NCBI GenBank assembly: GCA_905233895.1
Contig: CAJOFL010000006.1
Location: forward strand, 1-64,000
Reading direction: 5' to 3'
DNA from: an uncultured Bacteroidales bacterium
GTDB lineage: Bacteria > Bacteroidota > Bacteroidia > Bacteroidales > P3
Length of the DNA stretch: 64,000 nt
The position numbers were made by a program, and so were the translations under genes. Shown here one piece after another: positions 9,768 to 17,575 of the stretch. The notes below the pieces were generated by a model, which ran no database searches, was not told where the DNA came from, and worked only from the letters and a program-made list of their open reading frames with translations. The stretch's first letter is position 1. Every line of letters starts with the position of its first letter.

Positions 9768-10891
9768 TGATTACGTATTGTTTTATCGGTTTGTAAAAGA
9801 TCTTCGAGCGTGGGATTGGCTATAAAATGAGCCGACTGCATGGCATTCTCCACGTAGTCAGCGATGTCGAGGAAACCAAGTTCCCCTTCGATGAAACGGA
9901 CGACGGCCACCTCATTGGCTGCATTCATCACACACGGCATGTTGCCGCCACGGGCTATGGCACCATAGGCCAGATCGAGACAACGGAACGCCTCACGGTC
10001 GGGTTTCTCGAATGTAAGATTCGGATAATTAGAGAAATCGAGCCGCGGAAGGTGGCTCTCGATACGGTCGGGGAAGGAGAAAGCATACTGGATGGGGGTC
10101 TCCATGGTGGGAATTCCAAGCTGAGCCTTGATGCTGCCATCCTTAAACTGCACCATTGAGTGAACCACCGACTGCGGGTGAACAAGCACTTCGATATCCG
10201 TCGCCTCGACACCGAAAAGCCACTTGGCCTCAATAACCTCCAGACCCTTGTTCATCAAGGTGGCGCTATCAATAGTCACCTTACGGCCCATGCTCCAGTT
10301 GGGGTGATGGAGAGCCTGCTCGAGGGTGACGGATGCCAACTGCTGCCGGCTCATGCCGCGGAAAGGCCCACCGCTGGCGGTAAGCAATATCTTGTCTATA
10401 CCCGAATGTTCGCCGACAAGGCACTGGAAGATAGCCGAATGCTCGCTATCGACCGGCAATATGGGTACACGGTTACGCATAGCGGCTTGGGTGACCAAAG
10501 CACCGGCGACAACCATCGTCTCCTTGTTGGCCAATGCCACGGGGTGGCCGTGCTCAATGGCACGAAGAGTTGGCCTGAGACCCGCAAAACCCACTATGGC
10601 GGCCAACACCATATCGATGCTGTCCATCTCCATTAGATCACACATCGATTGCTCTCCGGCAAACACCTTGACATCGGTGGACAGGAGAGCCTGCTGCACC
10701 TGCTGGTACTTGCTCTCGTCGGCAATAACCACTGCATTGGGAGCAAACTCGAGGGCTTGGCTTATCAAGAGATCGGCATTAGAACCGGCACAAAGTACTT
10801 CAACGGCAAAGAGATCGCGGTGGCGACGGATGACGTTAAGCGCCTGAGTACCTATCGACCCTGTCGATCCAAGTATCGCTATACGTTTCAT
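9764..10891 (-). CDS. dxr: 1-deoxy-D-xylulose 5-phosphate reductoisomerase
   Basis: 375 residues, full length. NADPH-dependent enzyme making 2-C-methyl-D-erythritol 4-phosphate, the first committed step of the MEP isoprenoid pathway. The nucleotide-binding GSTGSIGTQAL is at residues 8-18, ALANKETMVVAG at about 120, the metal and substrate residues in ILPVDSEHSA at about 145, and LLTASGGPFRG after that. The upstream M23-like gene ends with its stop directly adjacent (10892) and rseP overlaps downstream, so all four genes form one operon. Confidence 0.95.
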   Translation of the reverse strand: MKRIAILGSTGSIGTQALNVIRRHRDLFAVEVLCAGSNADLLISQALEFAPNAVVIADESKYQQVQQALLSTDVKVFAGEQSMCDLMEMDSIDMVLAAIVGFAGLRPTLRAIEHGHPVALANKETMVVAGALVTQAAMRNRVPILPVDSEHSAIFQCLVGEHSGIDKILLTASGGPFRGMSRQQLASVTLEQALHHPNWSMGRKVTIDSATLMNKGLEVIEAKWLFGVEATDIEVLVHPQSVVHSMVQFKDGSIKAQLGIPTMETPIQYAFSFPDRIESHLPRLDFSNYPNLTFEKPDREAFRCLDLAYGAIARGGNMPCVMNAANEVAVVRFIEGELGFLDIADYVENAMQSAHFIANPTLEDLLQTDKTIRNQ

Positions 10892-11806
10892 TCAGAATGA
10901 TATGTATTCTTCCGGATTCACGGGGTTGCCCCCCATCCAAAGTTCGAAATGGAGGTATGGCCCTAACTCGGGATGGAGCGACGACACACCTGCATAGGCT
11001 ATCGGTTCACCGACACGCACCACATCGCCCTGCCGCTTGAGGAGCGAACTGCTGTTGCTGTAGACACTAACCACATTGCCAGGATGCTGAAGCATGATGA
11101 CATGACCCGCTTCGGTGGTAAAACCGGCAAACACGACGGTACCGCTATAGGCGGCGTTGACTGTCTGACCGGCAGACGCTGCAACATCGACTCCATTATT
11201 ATGGCCGGAGGGGTTGAATGGGGCGATGATTTTGCCTTTAAGGGGAGCAAAGAAAAGGGTGGCAATGGCAGGAACGGCCTCCGCTGTCGAAGCCACTGTA
11301 GTAGTGGCAACGGCCCTCACCTCATAACTGTTGTCCTCCTCTTCCACTTCACGACGCAAAAGACTGTCCTCGACAGAATGACGGTAGGCACCAGCAAGTT
11401 GCTGCAACGTGGCCGTACTGTCTTTCTTTATCTCGTCAAATTCATCGCCAATCACATCGCCGCGAAGAACGGCCTGCATAGTGGCCAGCAACCACTCCTG
11501 ATTGGCCAGCTGATTCTCGAGGGAGTCTATCTTCTTGGCATTGGAATAAGTCTGCTCCACCATCTTATTGTCGGTGTAGCCGGGTATCCACTCTCTCAAT
11601 GGCGTGAATGCAATGAGGACTGTAGTGAGCAGGATAAGGACGATGACCGTGACACCTACGGTGACAAAAAGATTGATGCCCGACAACTGGAAGGAGAACT
11701 TCTCCTTGAAGGTGTCGGTGTCCATCACGACAAAGCGGTGCTTATGCCGGATGACATCGCTTACAGGCCATGTCTTAACCTTTACCCACCAATCTTTGAG
11801 TCCCAT
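10892..11806 (-). CDS. M23-family (LytM) membrane protein with altered catalytic residues
   Basis: 304 residues. A cytoplasmic N-terminus of about 45 residues is followed by one membrane helix (LFVTVGVTVIVLILLTTVLIAF), a coiled-coil linker and a C-terminal LytM domain (about 190-304). In active M23 peptidases zinc is held by HxxxD and by the second His of HxH, the first His of HxH being catalytic. Here the first motif reads HNNGVD, one residue too long, and the second reads YLH. The domain is therefore probably non-hydrolytic and may act as a scaffold or activator of cell-wall hydrolases, as EnvC and NlpD do. First gene of the M23-dxr-rseP-lptF/G run. Confidence 0.8.
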   Translation of the reverse strand: MGLKDWWVKVKTWPVSDVIRHKHRFVVMDTDTFKEKFSFQLSGINLFVTVGVTVIVLILLTTVLIAFTPLREWIPGYTDNKMVEQTYSNAKKIDSLENQLANQEWLLATMQAVLRGDVIGDEFDEIKKDSTATLQQLAGAYRHSVEDSLLRREVEEEDNSYEVRAVATTTVASTAEAVPAIATLFFAPLKGKIIAPFNPSGHNNGVDVAASAGQTVNAAYSGTVVFAGFTTEAGHVIMLQHPGNVVSVYSNSSSLLKRQGDVVRVGEPIAYAGVSSLHPELGPYLHFELWMGGNPVNPEEYISF

Positions 11807-11820
11807 GGTTCCGTTTTAAG

Positions 11821-11896
11821 TTGGAAGTGGGTAGTTGTTAGTGGATAGCGCTTTATGTCAAATGCTACCGACTATCAACTACCCACCGCCTTCCAA
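11821..11896. repeat. Intergenic inverted repeat between M23-like gene and foldase gene
   Basis: TTGGAAG plus TGGGTAGTTG (11821-11837) is complementary to CAACTACCCA (11876-11885) and CTTCCAA (11890-11896), with a four-base bulge on the right arm. It fills the gap between two same-direction genes. There is no clear T-run, so it may be an mRNA-processing or stability hairpin rather than a terminator. Confidence 0.6.
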
Positions 11897-11904
11897 TCAA
11901 TCTA

Positions 11905-14016
11905 CTAGAAGAACTTGTTGCGCTGGTCCTTGACTTTGGCGTTGTCCTTGAGCACCTGCGAGACGGCGCGCATCTTGTTGCGGTAGCCCTGCTCGAGTTG
12001 CATACGGATGGCATCACCGTCGACTTCGGCCTTCGGAGCACGGCTGTCGACATTGACCACATAAACACCGTTGGCACCCTTGATAGGGCCAACCAAGCCA
12101 TTCTCGGTAACGGCAATGGCGCTCTGCACTTTGGGCTCCATACCGTAACGACCGAAGTAGTAGTCGGTGAATGAGACGCTGTCGATGGTGTCGACTGCGA
12201 CGTCAAGTTTTGTGGCAATGGAGGTGATGTCTTTACCAGCTTTGACGGCCTCTTCGGCACGGGCCATAAGGAGTTCACCCTTCTTCTCAATGCGGACAGG
12301 CTGCTCAATCATGGTGCGGACCTGGTCGAGGGTGGCATAACCCTTCTTGAAGACATCCTTCAGGGCAACGACAACGAACATATTGTCGCACTCGAACACC
12401 TGGTCGGCAACACTGCCAATCTTGGTATCCTCGTTGTAAACCCATTGTACAATGCTACGGGCGTTGTTCAATCCAGGCATCTGGTTGGCCATCATATTGA
12501 GGCGGGCGCTGCGCACCTGCATGTTGCCCTGCTGAGCGGCACTCTCGAAAGCACTGATGGTACGGTTCTGACCGGCAAACTGCGAAGCCTCTGCATAGAT
12601 GGCACGGTTGGTGGCCGACGAGGGCACAATGGCACGGGTAATCATAGCAACACGGTACTTCTTGGCGGCGGGGGTCTTGTCGGCAACCTTCACGAGGAAG
12701 TAACCAACACCCTGAGGATGCTCGAAGAGGAAGGTGCTGCCAACGGGATTCTCGACAAGCTTTTCATTGAGGAAGCCGTAGCCGCCATCAAGCTGCCAAC
12801 CCATATCGCCCTTGGTCTCAGACTTCTGGGGGTCGTCGCTGAACTGCTCGATGGCCTCCTCGAAGGTCATCTTGTTGGTCTTGACAAGGTTCAGCACGCT
12901 ATCAGCCAATATCTTGGCCTGCTCGGCACTACGGGTGATATTGCCACCGGCCTTGCTGTTGAGAATATAGACGACGCTGGCACGGAGGCTGTCGGGGCGC
13001 ATGGCGGTGCTGAGCACTTTGGCCATCACCCATTCGCCGGCGGTAATCTGCGGCTCGAGGAAGGAGCCCGCGGCGGAGTTCTCAACCAACTGGTCGAACG
13101 GGGCGGGGAATGTGGAAGGACGCACGTAAGTGGAATCGTAGGCGCGGTCGCTTTCGGCATTGACGAAGAAGGCCAGCTCGTCGTCGGCAGTGGTCTGGAA
13201 CTCATTCCATACCTTCATCACCTCTTCCTGGATGTCAGCAAGGTCCTGCTGGGTGGGATTGATGGGGAAGGTGATGAACTCGACATCGCGCAGTTCTTCA
13301 CGGACACGGAAGTCGGCACGGTGCTCGTCATAGTAGGCCTTGTAGTCGGCATCGTCGAGGGTCACCTCTTCATCGCTCACATTCTGGAAGGGCAGCGAGA
13401 CAACACGCACATTGGCGGTGGAAGCACCATACTCGGCCACCTTGGCGGCGATAGCCTTGGGCATATAGAAAGCCATACCGATGAGGTTGGTATACTTCTG
13501 CTGCTCGCGATCACGACGGACATACTTTTCAATCTCAAGCCACTGGAGACGCTGGGCGGTGTCGAGCTGGTCAAAGTTCTCAACCCAGTAGTTCACCTGG
13601 CGGGTGTCGTACTGGCCGGTCTGGGGATTGGTGAACATCTGGCGGAGGTACGGGTGAATGAACTGGCCGGTGTACATGTCGCTGACCTCAGCGGGGGTGA
13701 CTTTGAGGCCGAGTTTGGCGGTCTGCTCCTCCATGAGGGTCTCGTCAACGAAGTTCTGCCACACCTGTTCGCGAATCTGCATCTCGGCGTCGGCAGGCAC
13801 CTGGGCCACCTGATACTGGGCCTTGTAGTTGTTTTCCATCTCGGTAACCAACTCGTTGAAACGCTGGTTGGTCAGGGTAGTTCCGTTGACAGCGCCCATG
13901 TCGGGGATACCGCCGCGGTTCTTGGTCAGGTCGCCGAGGATAAACGCCAGAATAGCGATACCCACGATGAGAACGGCAACCCACGAATGTTTTCTGATAG
14001 TTCCAATAATTGCCAT
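11905..14016 (-). CDS. PpiD-like peptidyl-prolyl cis-trans isomerase (periplasmic foldase)
   Basis: 703 residues. A single N-terminal membrane anchor (WVAVLIVGIAILAFILGDL, about 12-30) follows a short cytoplasmic tail. A SurA_N-like chaperone region (NQRFNELVTEMENNYKAQ, then VWQNFVDETLMEEQTAKLGL) covers about 45-250. A parvulin PPIC domain sits at about 345-440, seen as AKILADSVLNLVKTNK, FSDDPQKSETKGDMGW and VKVADKTPAAKKYRVA. A second, degenerate PPIC-like region follows. The family helps outer-membrane and secreted proteins fold in the periplasm, fitting an organism with a large T9SS cargo load. Confidence 0.88.
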   Translation of the reverse strand: MAIIGTIRKHSWVAVLIVGIAILAFILGDLTKNRGGIPDMGAVNGTTLTNQRFNELVTEMENNYKAQYQVAQVPADAEMQIREQVWQNFVDETLMEEQTAKLGLKVTPAEVSDMYTGQFIHPYLRQMFTNPQTGQYDTRQVNYWVENFDQLDTAQRLQWLEIEKYVRRDREQQKYTNLIGMAFYMPKAIAAKVAEYGASTANVRVVSLPFQNVSDEEVTLDDADYKAYYDEHRADFRVREELRDVEFITFPINPTQQDLADIQEEVMKVWNEFQTTADDELAFFVNAESDRAYDSTYVRPSTFPAPFDQLVENSAAGSFLEPQITAGEWVMAKVLSTAMRPDSLRASVVYILNSKAGGNITRSAEQAKILADSVLNLVKTNKMTFEEAIEQFSDDPQKSETKGDMGWQLDGGYGFLNEKLVENPVGSTFLFEHPQGVGYFLVKVADKTPAAKKYRVAMITRAIVPSSATNRAIYAEASQFAGQNRTISAFESAAQQGNMQVRSARLNMMANQMPGLNNARSIVQWVYNEDTKIGSVADQVFECDNMFVVVALKDVFKKGYATLDQVRTMIEQPVRIEKKGELLMARAEEAVKAGKDITSIATKLDVAVDTIDSVSFTDYYFGRYGMEPKVQSAIAVTENGLVGPIKGANGVYVVNVDSRAPKAEVDGDAIRMQLEQGYRNKMRAVSQVLKDNAKVKDQRNKFF

Positions 14017-14116
14017 TTTGTTAATTTTATTTTAAGTTATTTTTATTATCTATATATTTTAATTTCAGTACGATATACGGCACATTGAATGCCGTTTGCA
14101 CCATTTGTTGAAGATG

Positions 14117-14148
14117 CAAAGGTACAAAGTTTTTCGCAACTGGCGAAA
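14117..14148 (-). promoter_or_regulatory. Promoter of the PpiD-like gene
   Basis: Minus-strand -7 element TACCTTTG (14124-14117), with TTTC (14148-14145) at the -33 position 20 bases away. The spacing to the start at 14016 is about 95 bases. Confidence 0.55.
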
Positions 14149-14163
14149 TTTTTTTTCATTGAT

Positions 14164-14634
14164 TCAGAATACGAAGCCGAACGGCAACAGGTCGGCAACG
14201 GAGGCGAACACCCTTACGCGACCCCCCTGCAGCAGGCAGATGACGCGCATCGGATGACCCTGACGGCCCTCATATTCGGCCAGCACCTGACGGCAGGCGC
14301 CGCAGGGCGAAGCCTCGCAAAGGGTACCGTCGGCAGCGCGTCCGGCGACAGCCAGTGCGGCGTAGTCGCGCACATCGGGGTGCTGGGCAGAGGCGGCGAA
14401 TATGGCTGTGCGCTCGGCACAAAGGCCCGACGGGTAGGCGGCGTTCTCCTGGTTGGAGCCGCAAACCACCGTGCCGTCGGTCAACCGCAACGCAGCACCG
14501 ACACTGAAATGCGAATATGGCGAGTAGGCAGTGGCGGTAGCGGCAACGGCCTGCTCCAGCAACTCGCGGTCGGCAACGGGCAACCCGGCGGCCGAGTCGT
14601 ACTCGTGGTAGCTTATTGTCAATGTTTTGTCCAT
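14164..14634 (-). CDS. cdd: Cytidine deaminase
   Basis: 156 residues. Zinc enzyme of pyrimidine salvage converting (deoxy)cytidine to (deoxy)uridine. The substrate region YSPYSHFSVGAAL is at about 37-49, the catalytic CAERTAIF at about 73-80 and the zinc pair PCGACRQVL at about 108-116. Length and motifs match the homotetrameric class. It is transcribed divergently from the Y-family polymerase gene, with both promoters packed into about 70 bases. Confidence 0.95.
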   Translation of the reverse strand: MDKTLTISYHEYDSAAGLPVADRELLEQAVAATATAYSPYSHFSVGAALRLTDGTVVCGSNQENAAYPSGLCAERTAIFAASAQHPDVRDYAALAVAGRAADGTLCEASPCGACRQVLAEYEGRQGHPMRVICLLQGGRVRVFASVADLLPFGFVF

Positions 14635-14659
14635 TTCGGGAGGTTGTTTTTATCCGTTG

Positions 14660-14692
14660 CAAAGATACTAATTATTACCGACATAGTGCAAT
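14660..14692 (-). promoter_or_regulatory. Promoter of cdd
   Basis: Minus-strand -7 element TATCTTTG (14667-14660), with ATTG (14692-14689) in the -33 position 21 bases away, about 25 bases upstream of the cdd start. Confidence 0.65.
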
Positions 14693-14695
14693 TTT

Positions 14696-14727
14696 TTTGC
14701 CGAGAGGGCCTTTTTTTCGTATTTTTG
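14696..14727 (+). promoter_or_regulatory. Promoter of the Y-family polymerase gene
   Basis: -33 TTTG (14696-14699) and -7 TATTTTTG (14720-14727), 20 bases apart, only nine bases before the ATG at 14737. This promoter shows that the reading frame open upstream of 14737 is not translated. Confidence 0.75.
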
Positions 14728-14736
14728 CACCGCATT

Positions 14737-16239
14737 ATGGAACCGGATCGCCACTATATAGCAATCGACCTCAAATCGTTCTACGCCTCGGTGGAATGCG
14801 TCGACCTCGGGCTCAACCCGCTGACCACCAACCTCGTAGTGGCCGACGCCGAGCGCACCGAGAAGACCATCTGCCTGGCGGTCACACCCGCGCTGAAGGC
14901 TTTCGGCATACCGGGGAGGGCCCGCCTGTTCGAGGTGGTGGAGAAAGTGAGGAAGCTGAACATGGAACGGCTCTGCGCATCGCCCGAGGGAACCTTCACC
15001 GGCCGCTCATACGACAGCCGCGAACTGCAGGACAACGCCGCACTCGAGATGGACTTCCGCGTGGTTCCGCCACGTATGGCGCACTATATGCGGGTGTCGG
15101 CCCAAATCTACGGCATCTACCTTCGCTACGTGGCTCCCGAGGACATCCAGATTTATTCCATCGACGAGGTCTTCATCGACGCCACCGAATACCTCCGAAC
15201 CTACCACATGTCGGCACGGGATCTGGCCTCCAAGATGGTGAGCGACGTGTATCGCGACACCGGAATCACGGCGACCGCGGGCACGGGAACCAACATCTAC
15301 CTGGCAAAAGTGGCGATGGACATCGGGGCCAAACACTGCAAACCCGACAGCAACGGAGTGCGCATTGCCGAACTCGACGAGCAGTCCTTCCGACAACAGC
15401 TCTGGGGCCACCGCCCGCTCACCGACTTCTGGCGACTCGGGAAAGGCACCGCCCGCAGGCTCGAAGCCCTCGGTCTCAATACCATGGGCGACATCGCGCG
15501 CTACTCACTCACCCACGAACAGGACCTTTTCCGCCTCTTCGGAGTGGCGGCCGAGTTGATTATCGACCACGCATGGGGCTGGGAACCAACAACTATAGCC
15601 GAGATAAAGAACTACCGCTCCATGTCCAACTCCGTCGGAAACGGGCAAGTCTTCCCCACCCCATACACCGCCGACAAGGCCCGACTGGTGGCGAGGGAGA
15701 TGGCCAACGTGGTGGCCGACGAGCTTGCAGAACGCGGTGCCACCACCGACCAGATGGTCCTCTACGTGGGTTACGACACTGAAAACCTTACAAATCCCGA
15801 CATCGCCAGCCGCTATAAAGGAGAAGTGGGCGTGGACTACTACGGTCGTACTGTGCCCCTCCCCGCCAACGGGAGCGCCAACCTCAACGGGCACACCACC
15901 TCCGCACGGATAATCGGCGACGCAATCGTGGCACTGTTTGACCGCATCGTCAACCCCATCCTCACCATCCGGCGGCTCAACGTGGCAGCCAACAACGTGC
16001 TGCCATTGGGCAAAAAGCAGGCACCCGCACGGCAACTGAACATCTTCGACAACCCCGACGAGGTGGAACGGCAGCAACAAGCCGAGCAAAAAGCTGCCGA
16101 ACGTGAACGCCGCATGCAGCAGGCCGAACTGGCAATCCGCAAACGGTTCGGAAGCAATAGCATCATCCGCGGTACCGACTTCGAAGAGGGGGCCACACGT
16201 AAACAACGCAACGGACAGGTGGGCGGACACAGAATGTAA
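14737..16239 (+). CDS. Y-family (UmuC/DinB-type) translesion DNA polymerase
   Basis: 500 residues. Error-prone polymerase that copies damaged templates. The N-terminal palm motif IAIDLKSFYASVEC holds the first catalytic Asp. YSIDEVFIDAT holds the second acidic pair. DINKED-like lesion-bypass residues lie in between, followed by helix-hairpin-helix (LEALGLNTMGDIARYSL) and little-finger regions. It is longer than DinB (~350) and carries a charged C-terminal tail (about 440-500) whose role is unknown. The start follows the promoter at 14696-14727. No LexA-type operator was recognised. Confidence 0.88.
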   Translation: MEPDRHYIAIDLKSFYASVECVDLGLNPLTTNLVVADAERTEKTICLAVTPALKAFGIPGRARLFEVVEKVRKLNMERLCASPEGTFTGRSYDSRELQDNAALEMDFRVVPPRMAHYMRVSAQIYGIYLRYVAPEDIQIYSIDEVFIDATEYLRTYHMSARDLASKMVSDVYRDTGITATAGTGTNIYLAKVAMDIGAKHCKPDSNGVRIAELDEQSFRQQLWGHRPLTDFWRLGKGTARRLEALGLNTMGDIARYSLTHEQDLFRLFGVAAELIIDHAWGWEPTTIAEIKNYRSMSNSVGNGQVFPTPYTADKARLVAREMANVVADELAERGATTDQMVLYVGYDTENLTNPDIASRYKGEVGVDYYGRTVPLPANGSANLNGHTTSARIIGDAIVALFDRIVNPILTIRRLNVAANNVLPLGKKQAPARQLNIFDNPDEVERQQQAEQKAAERERRMQQAELAIRKRFGSNSIIRGTDFEEGATRKQRNGQVGGHRM

Positions 16240-16327
16240 GTTTTAACACTTCCGAAAAAATTTTTTTACCCATTTTTTCGAGGGCACAAGGGGCTTGATT
16301 GTCAGTATAATGGAGAGATATACTTCT

Positions 16328-16363
16328 TCATTTCTTCTACTGTACTTCTTAATGAAGAAATGA
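16328..16363. repeat. Hairpin upstream of the DUF6266 gene
   Basis: TCATTTCTTC (16328-16337) and GAAGAAATGA (16354-16363) form a perfect 10-base inverted repeat with a 16-base loop, about 65 bases before the DUF6266 start. It has no T-run. Otherwise the 16240-16426 gap shows only AT-rich DNA and no convincing promoter. Confidence 0.5.
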
Positions 16364-16426
16364 TGTCCATACAATAAAATTCACCTAACTCCGTTACTGG
16401 AAATAAAGACAAAAAACAACCGAAAA

Positions 16427-17233
16427 ATGGGCAAACTGGTACAAGGAATCAACGGTCCGTTCGTGGGCAAAGTAGGGCCCGCGGTAGGCTACTTCTGGAA
16501 GCGTATCCCGTGCATCCGCGCCTACCAAAAATTCGTCAACTACCCCAACACAGCAGAGCAGCAGCGCGAGCGTGACTGGTTCATCGCAATGGTACGCTTC
16601 GCCGCACAGGCGCGCCAAGCACTGATACTGGGGGTACACCGTCAGGCGGAAGCAGAGAGCATGACCGAAGGCAACTACTTTGTTAACAGGAACAAACAGC
16701 ATTTCCAACGCGGCCACGGAGGCCTTGTGGTGGACTATGCAAGGCTGCAATTGGCGGCAGGACCGGCGGCCGACGTGGTGTTCCACAGCCCCGTGTTCCG
16801 TGAACATGAGACGGTAAGCATTGATTTCGAAAAGAATACGCTCTTCTCACGCGCCTCTGGCGACGACAAGGTCTACGTCTACGCCTACTCTCCCGACGTA
16901 CACCGCGGCCTGCTCATGCTGCCCGTCGAACGGCGTACGAAGAACATAACTTTCCGGTTGCCAGATAATTGGAGCGGTGCCGAGGTACACCTCTACGGCT
17001 TCGTTGTCGACCGTGAAGGGCGTCCGTCGAACAGCACATACATCGGAGCCGGACGACTGGACCACTACTCCGAAGGAGGCAACTATATCCCGCTGAACAA
17101 GAGCTGGATAGACTTCGTGGAGATGGCCAACATCGCCAACCATGCCAGCCCCGCCGAAGGCGAGACGGCGGATACGCCTGAGGGCATCGAAGCTCCAGCC
17201 CTCCCATCCGAGGCCGCTCCACCGCCCGAATAA
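16427..17233 (+). CDS. DUF6266 family protein
   Basis: 268 residues. The opening MGKLVQGINGPFVGKVGPAVGYFWK, with Gly-rich phage-tail-like beginnings, is the hallmark of the Bacteroidota family DUF6266, whose members are about this size and of unknown function. The middle contains short beta-strand stretches (FEKNTLFSRASGDDKVYVYAYS). The last ~30 residues are Pro/Ala/Glu-rich and probably disordered. No signal peptide is present. It stands alone between the Y-family polymerase and the tRNA-Lys gene. Identification rests on recall of the family pattern. Confidence 0.7.
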   Translation: MGKLVQGINGPFVGKVGPAVGYFWKRIPCIRAYQKFVNYPNTAEQQRERDWFIAMVRFAAQARQALILGVHRQAEAESMTEGNYFVNRNKQHFQRGHGGLVVDYARLQLAAGPAADVVFHSPVFREHETVSIDFEKNTLFSRASGDDKVYVYAYSPDVHRGLLMLPVERRTKNITFRLPDNWSGAEVHLYGFVVDREGRPSNSTYIGAGRLDHYSEGGNYIPLNKSWIDFVEMANIANHASPAEGETADTPEGIEAPALPSEAAPPPE

Positions 17234-17385
17234 GCACTCCCGACAACGGCAAAAACAGCTCCAGCAGTGCCCAAAATGCAGCACCGCAAGGGCTTTCCTT
17301 GTCGTTTGCAGAGCATGTCAACAAAAGCACAACAATCATACAATCAAACGATAAGAAAGGCGCGAAAACAAAATTTCAAAAAAAA

Positions 17386-17417
17386 TTTGGCCAGTTGCTA
17401 AAAAAGTAGTACTTTTG
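17386..17417 (+). promoter_or_regulatory. Promoter of tRNA-Lys
   Basis: -33 TTTG (17386-17389) and -7 TACTTTTG (17410-17417), 20 bases apart, about 36 bases upstream of the tRNA 5' end. It is probably also the promoter for the TPR-rsmA operon, because nothing promoter-like fits between the tRNA terminator and the next gene. Confidence 0.75.
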
Positions 17418-17453
17418 CAACCCAATTTTGATGGCTAAGGCTAGAGAAATGTT

Positions 17454-17526
17454 GACTCAGTAGCTCAGTAGGTAGAGCACAACACTTTTAATGTTGGGGT
17501 CCTGGGTTCGAGCCCCAGCTGGGTCA
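17454..17526 (+). tRNA. tRNA-Lys(UUU)
   Basis: 73 nucleotides. The acceptor stem GACTCAG pairs with CTGGGTC, followed by discriminator A17526. The D arm is GCTCAGTAGGTAGAGC. The anticodon stem CAACA/TGTTG encloses the loop CTTTTAA with anticodon TTT at 17487-17489. The T arm CTGGG/CCCAG encloses TTCGAGC. CCA is not encoded. Confidence 0.97.
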
Positions 17527-17541
17527 CAAAAACAAAAAGGC

Positions 17542-17570
17542 AACCGGACTCACAAGGTCCGGTTTTTTAG
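17542..17570 (+). terminator. Terminator of tRNA-Lys
   Basis: AACCGGAC (17542-17549) pairs with GTCCGGTT (17557-17564) and is followed by a T-run to 17568. The next start codon is only seven bases further. Confidence 0.85.
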
Positions 17571-17575
17571 TACCG

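Noticed and set aside
14089-14736. Upstream in-frame extension of the Y-family polymerase frame
   Set aside because: It is antisense to cdd, lacks polymerase similarity, and a good promoter sits inside it directly before the ATG at 14737.
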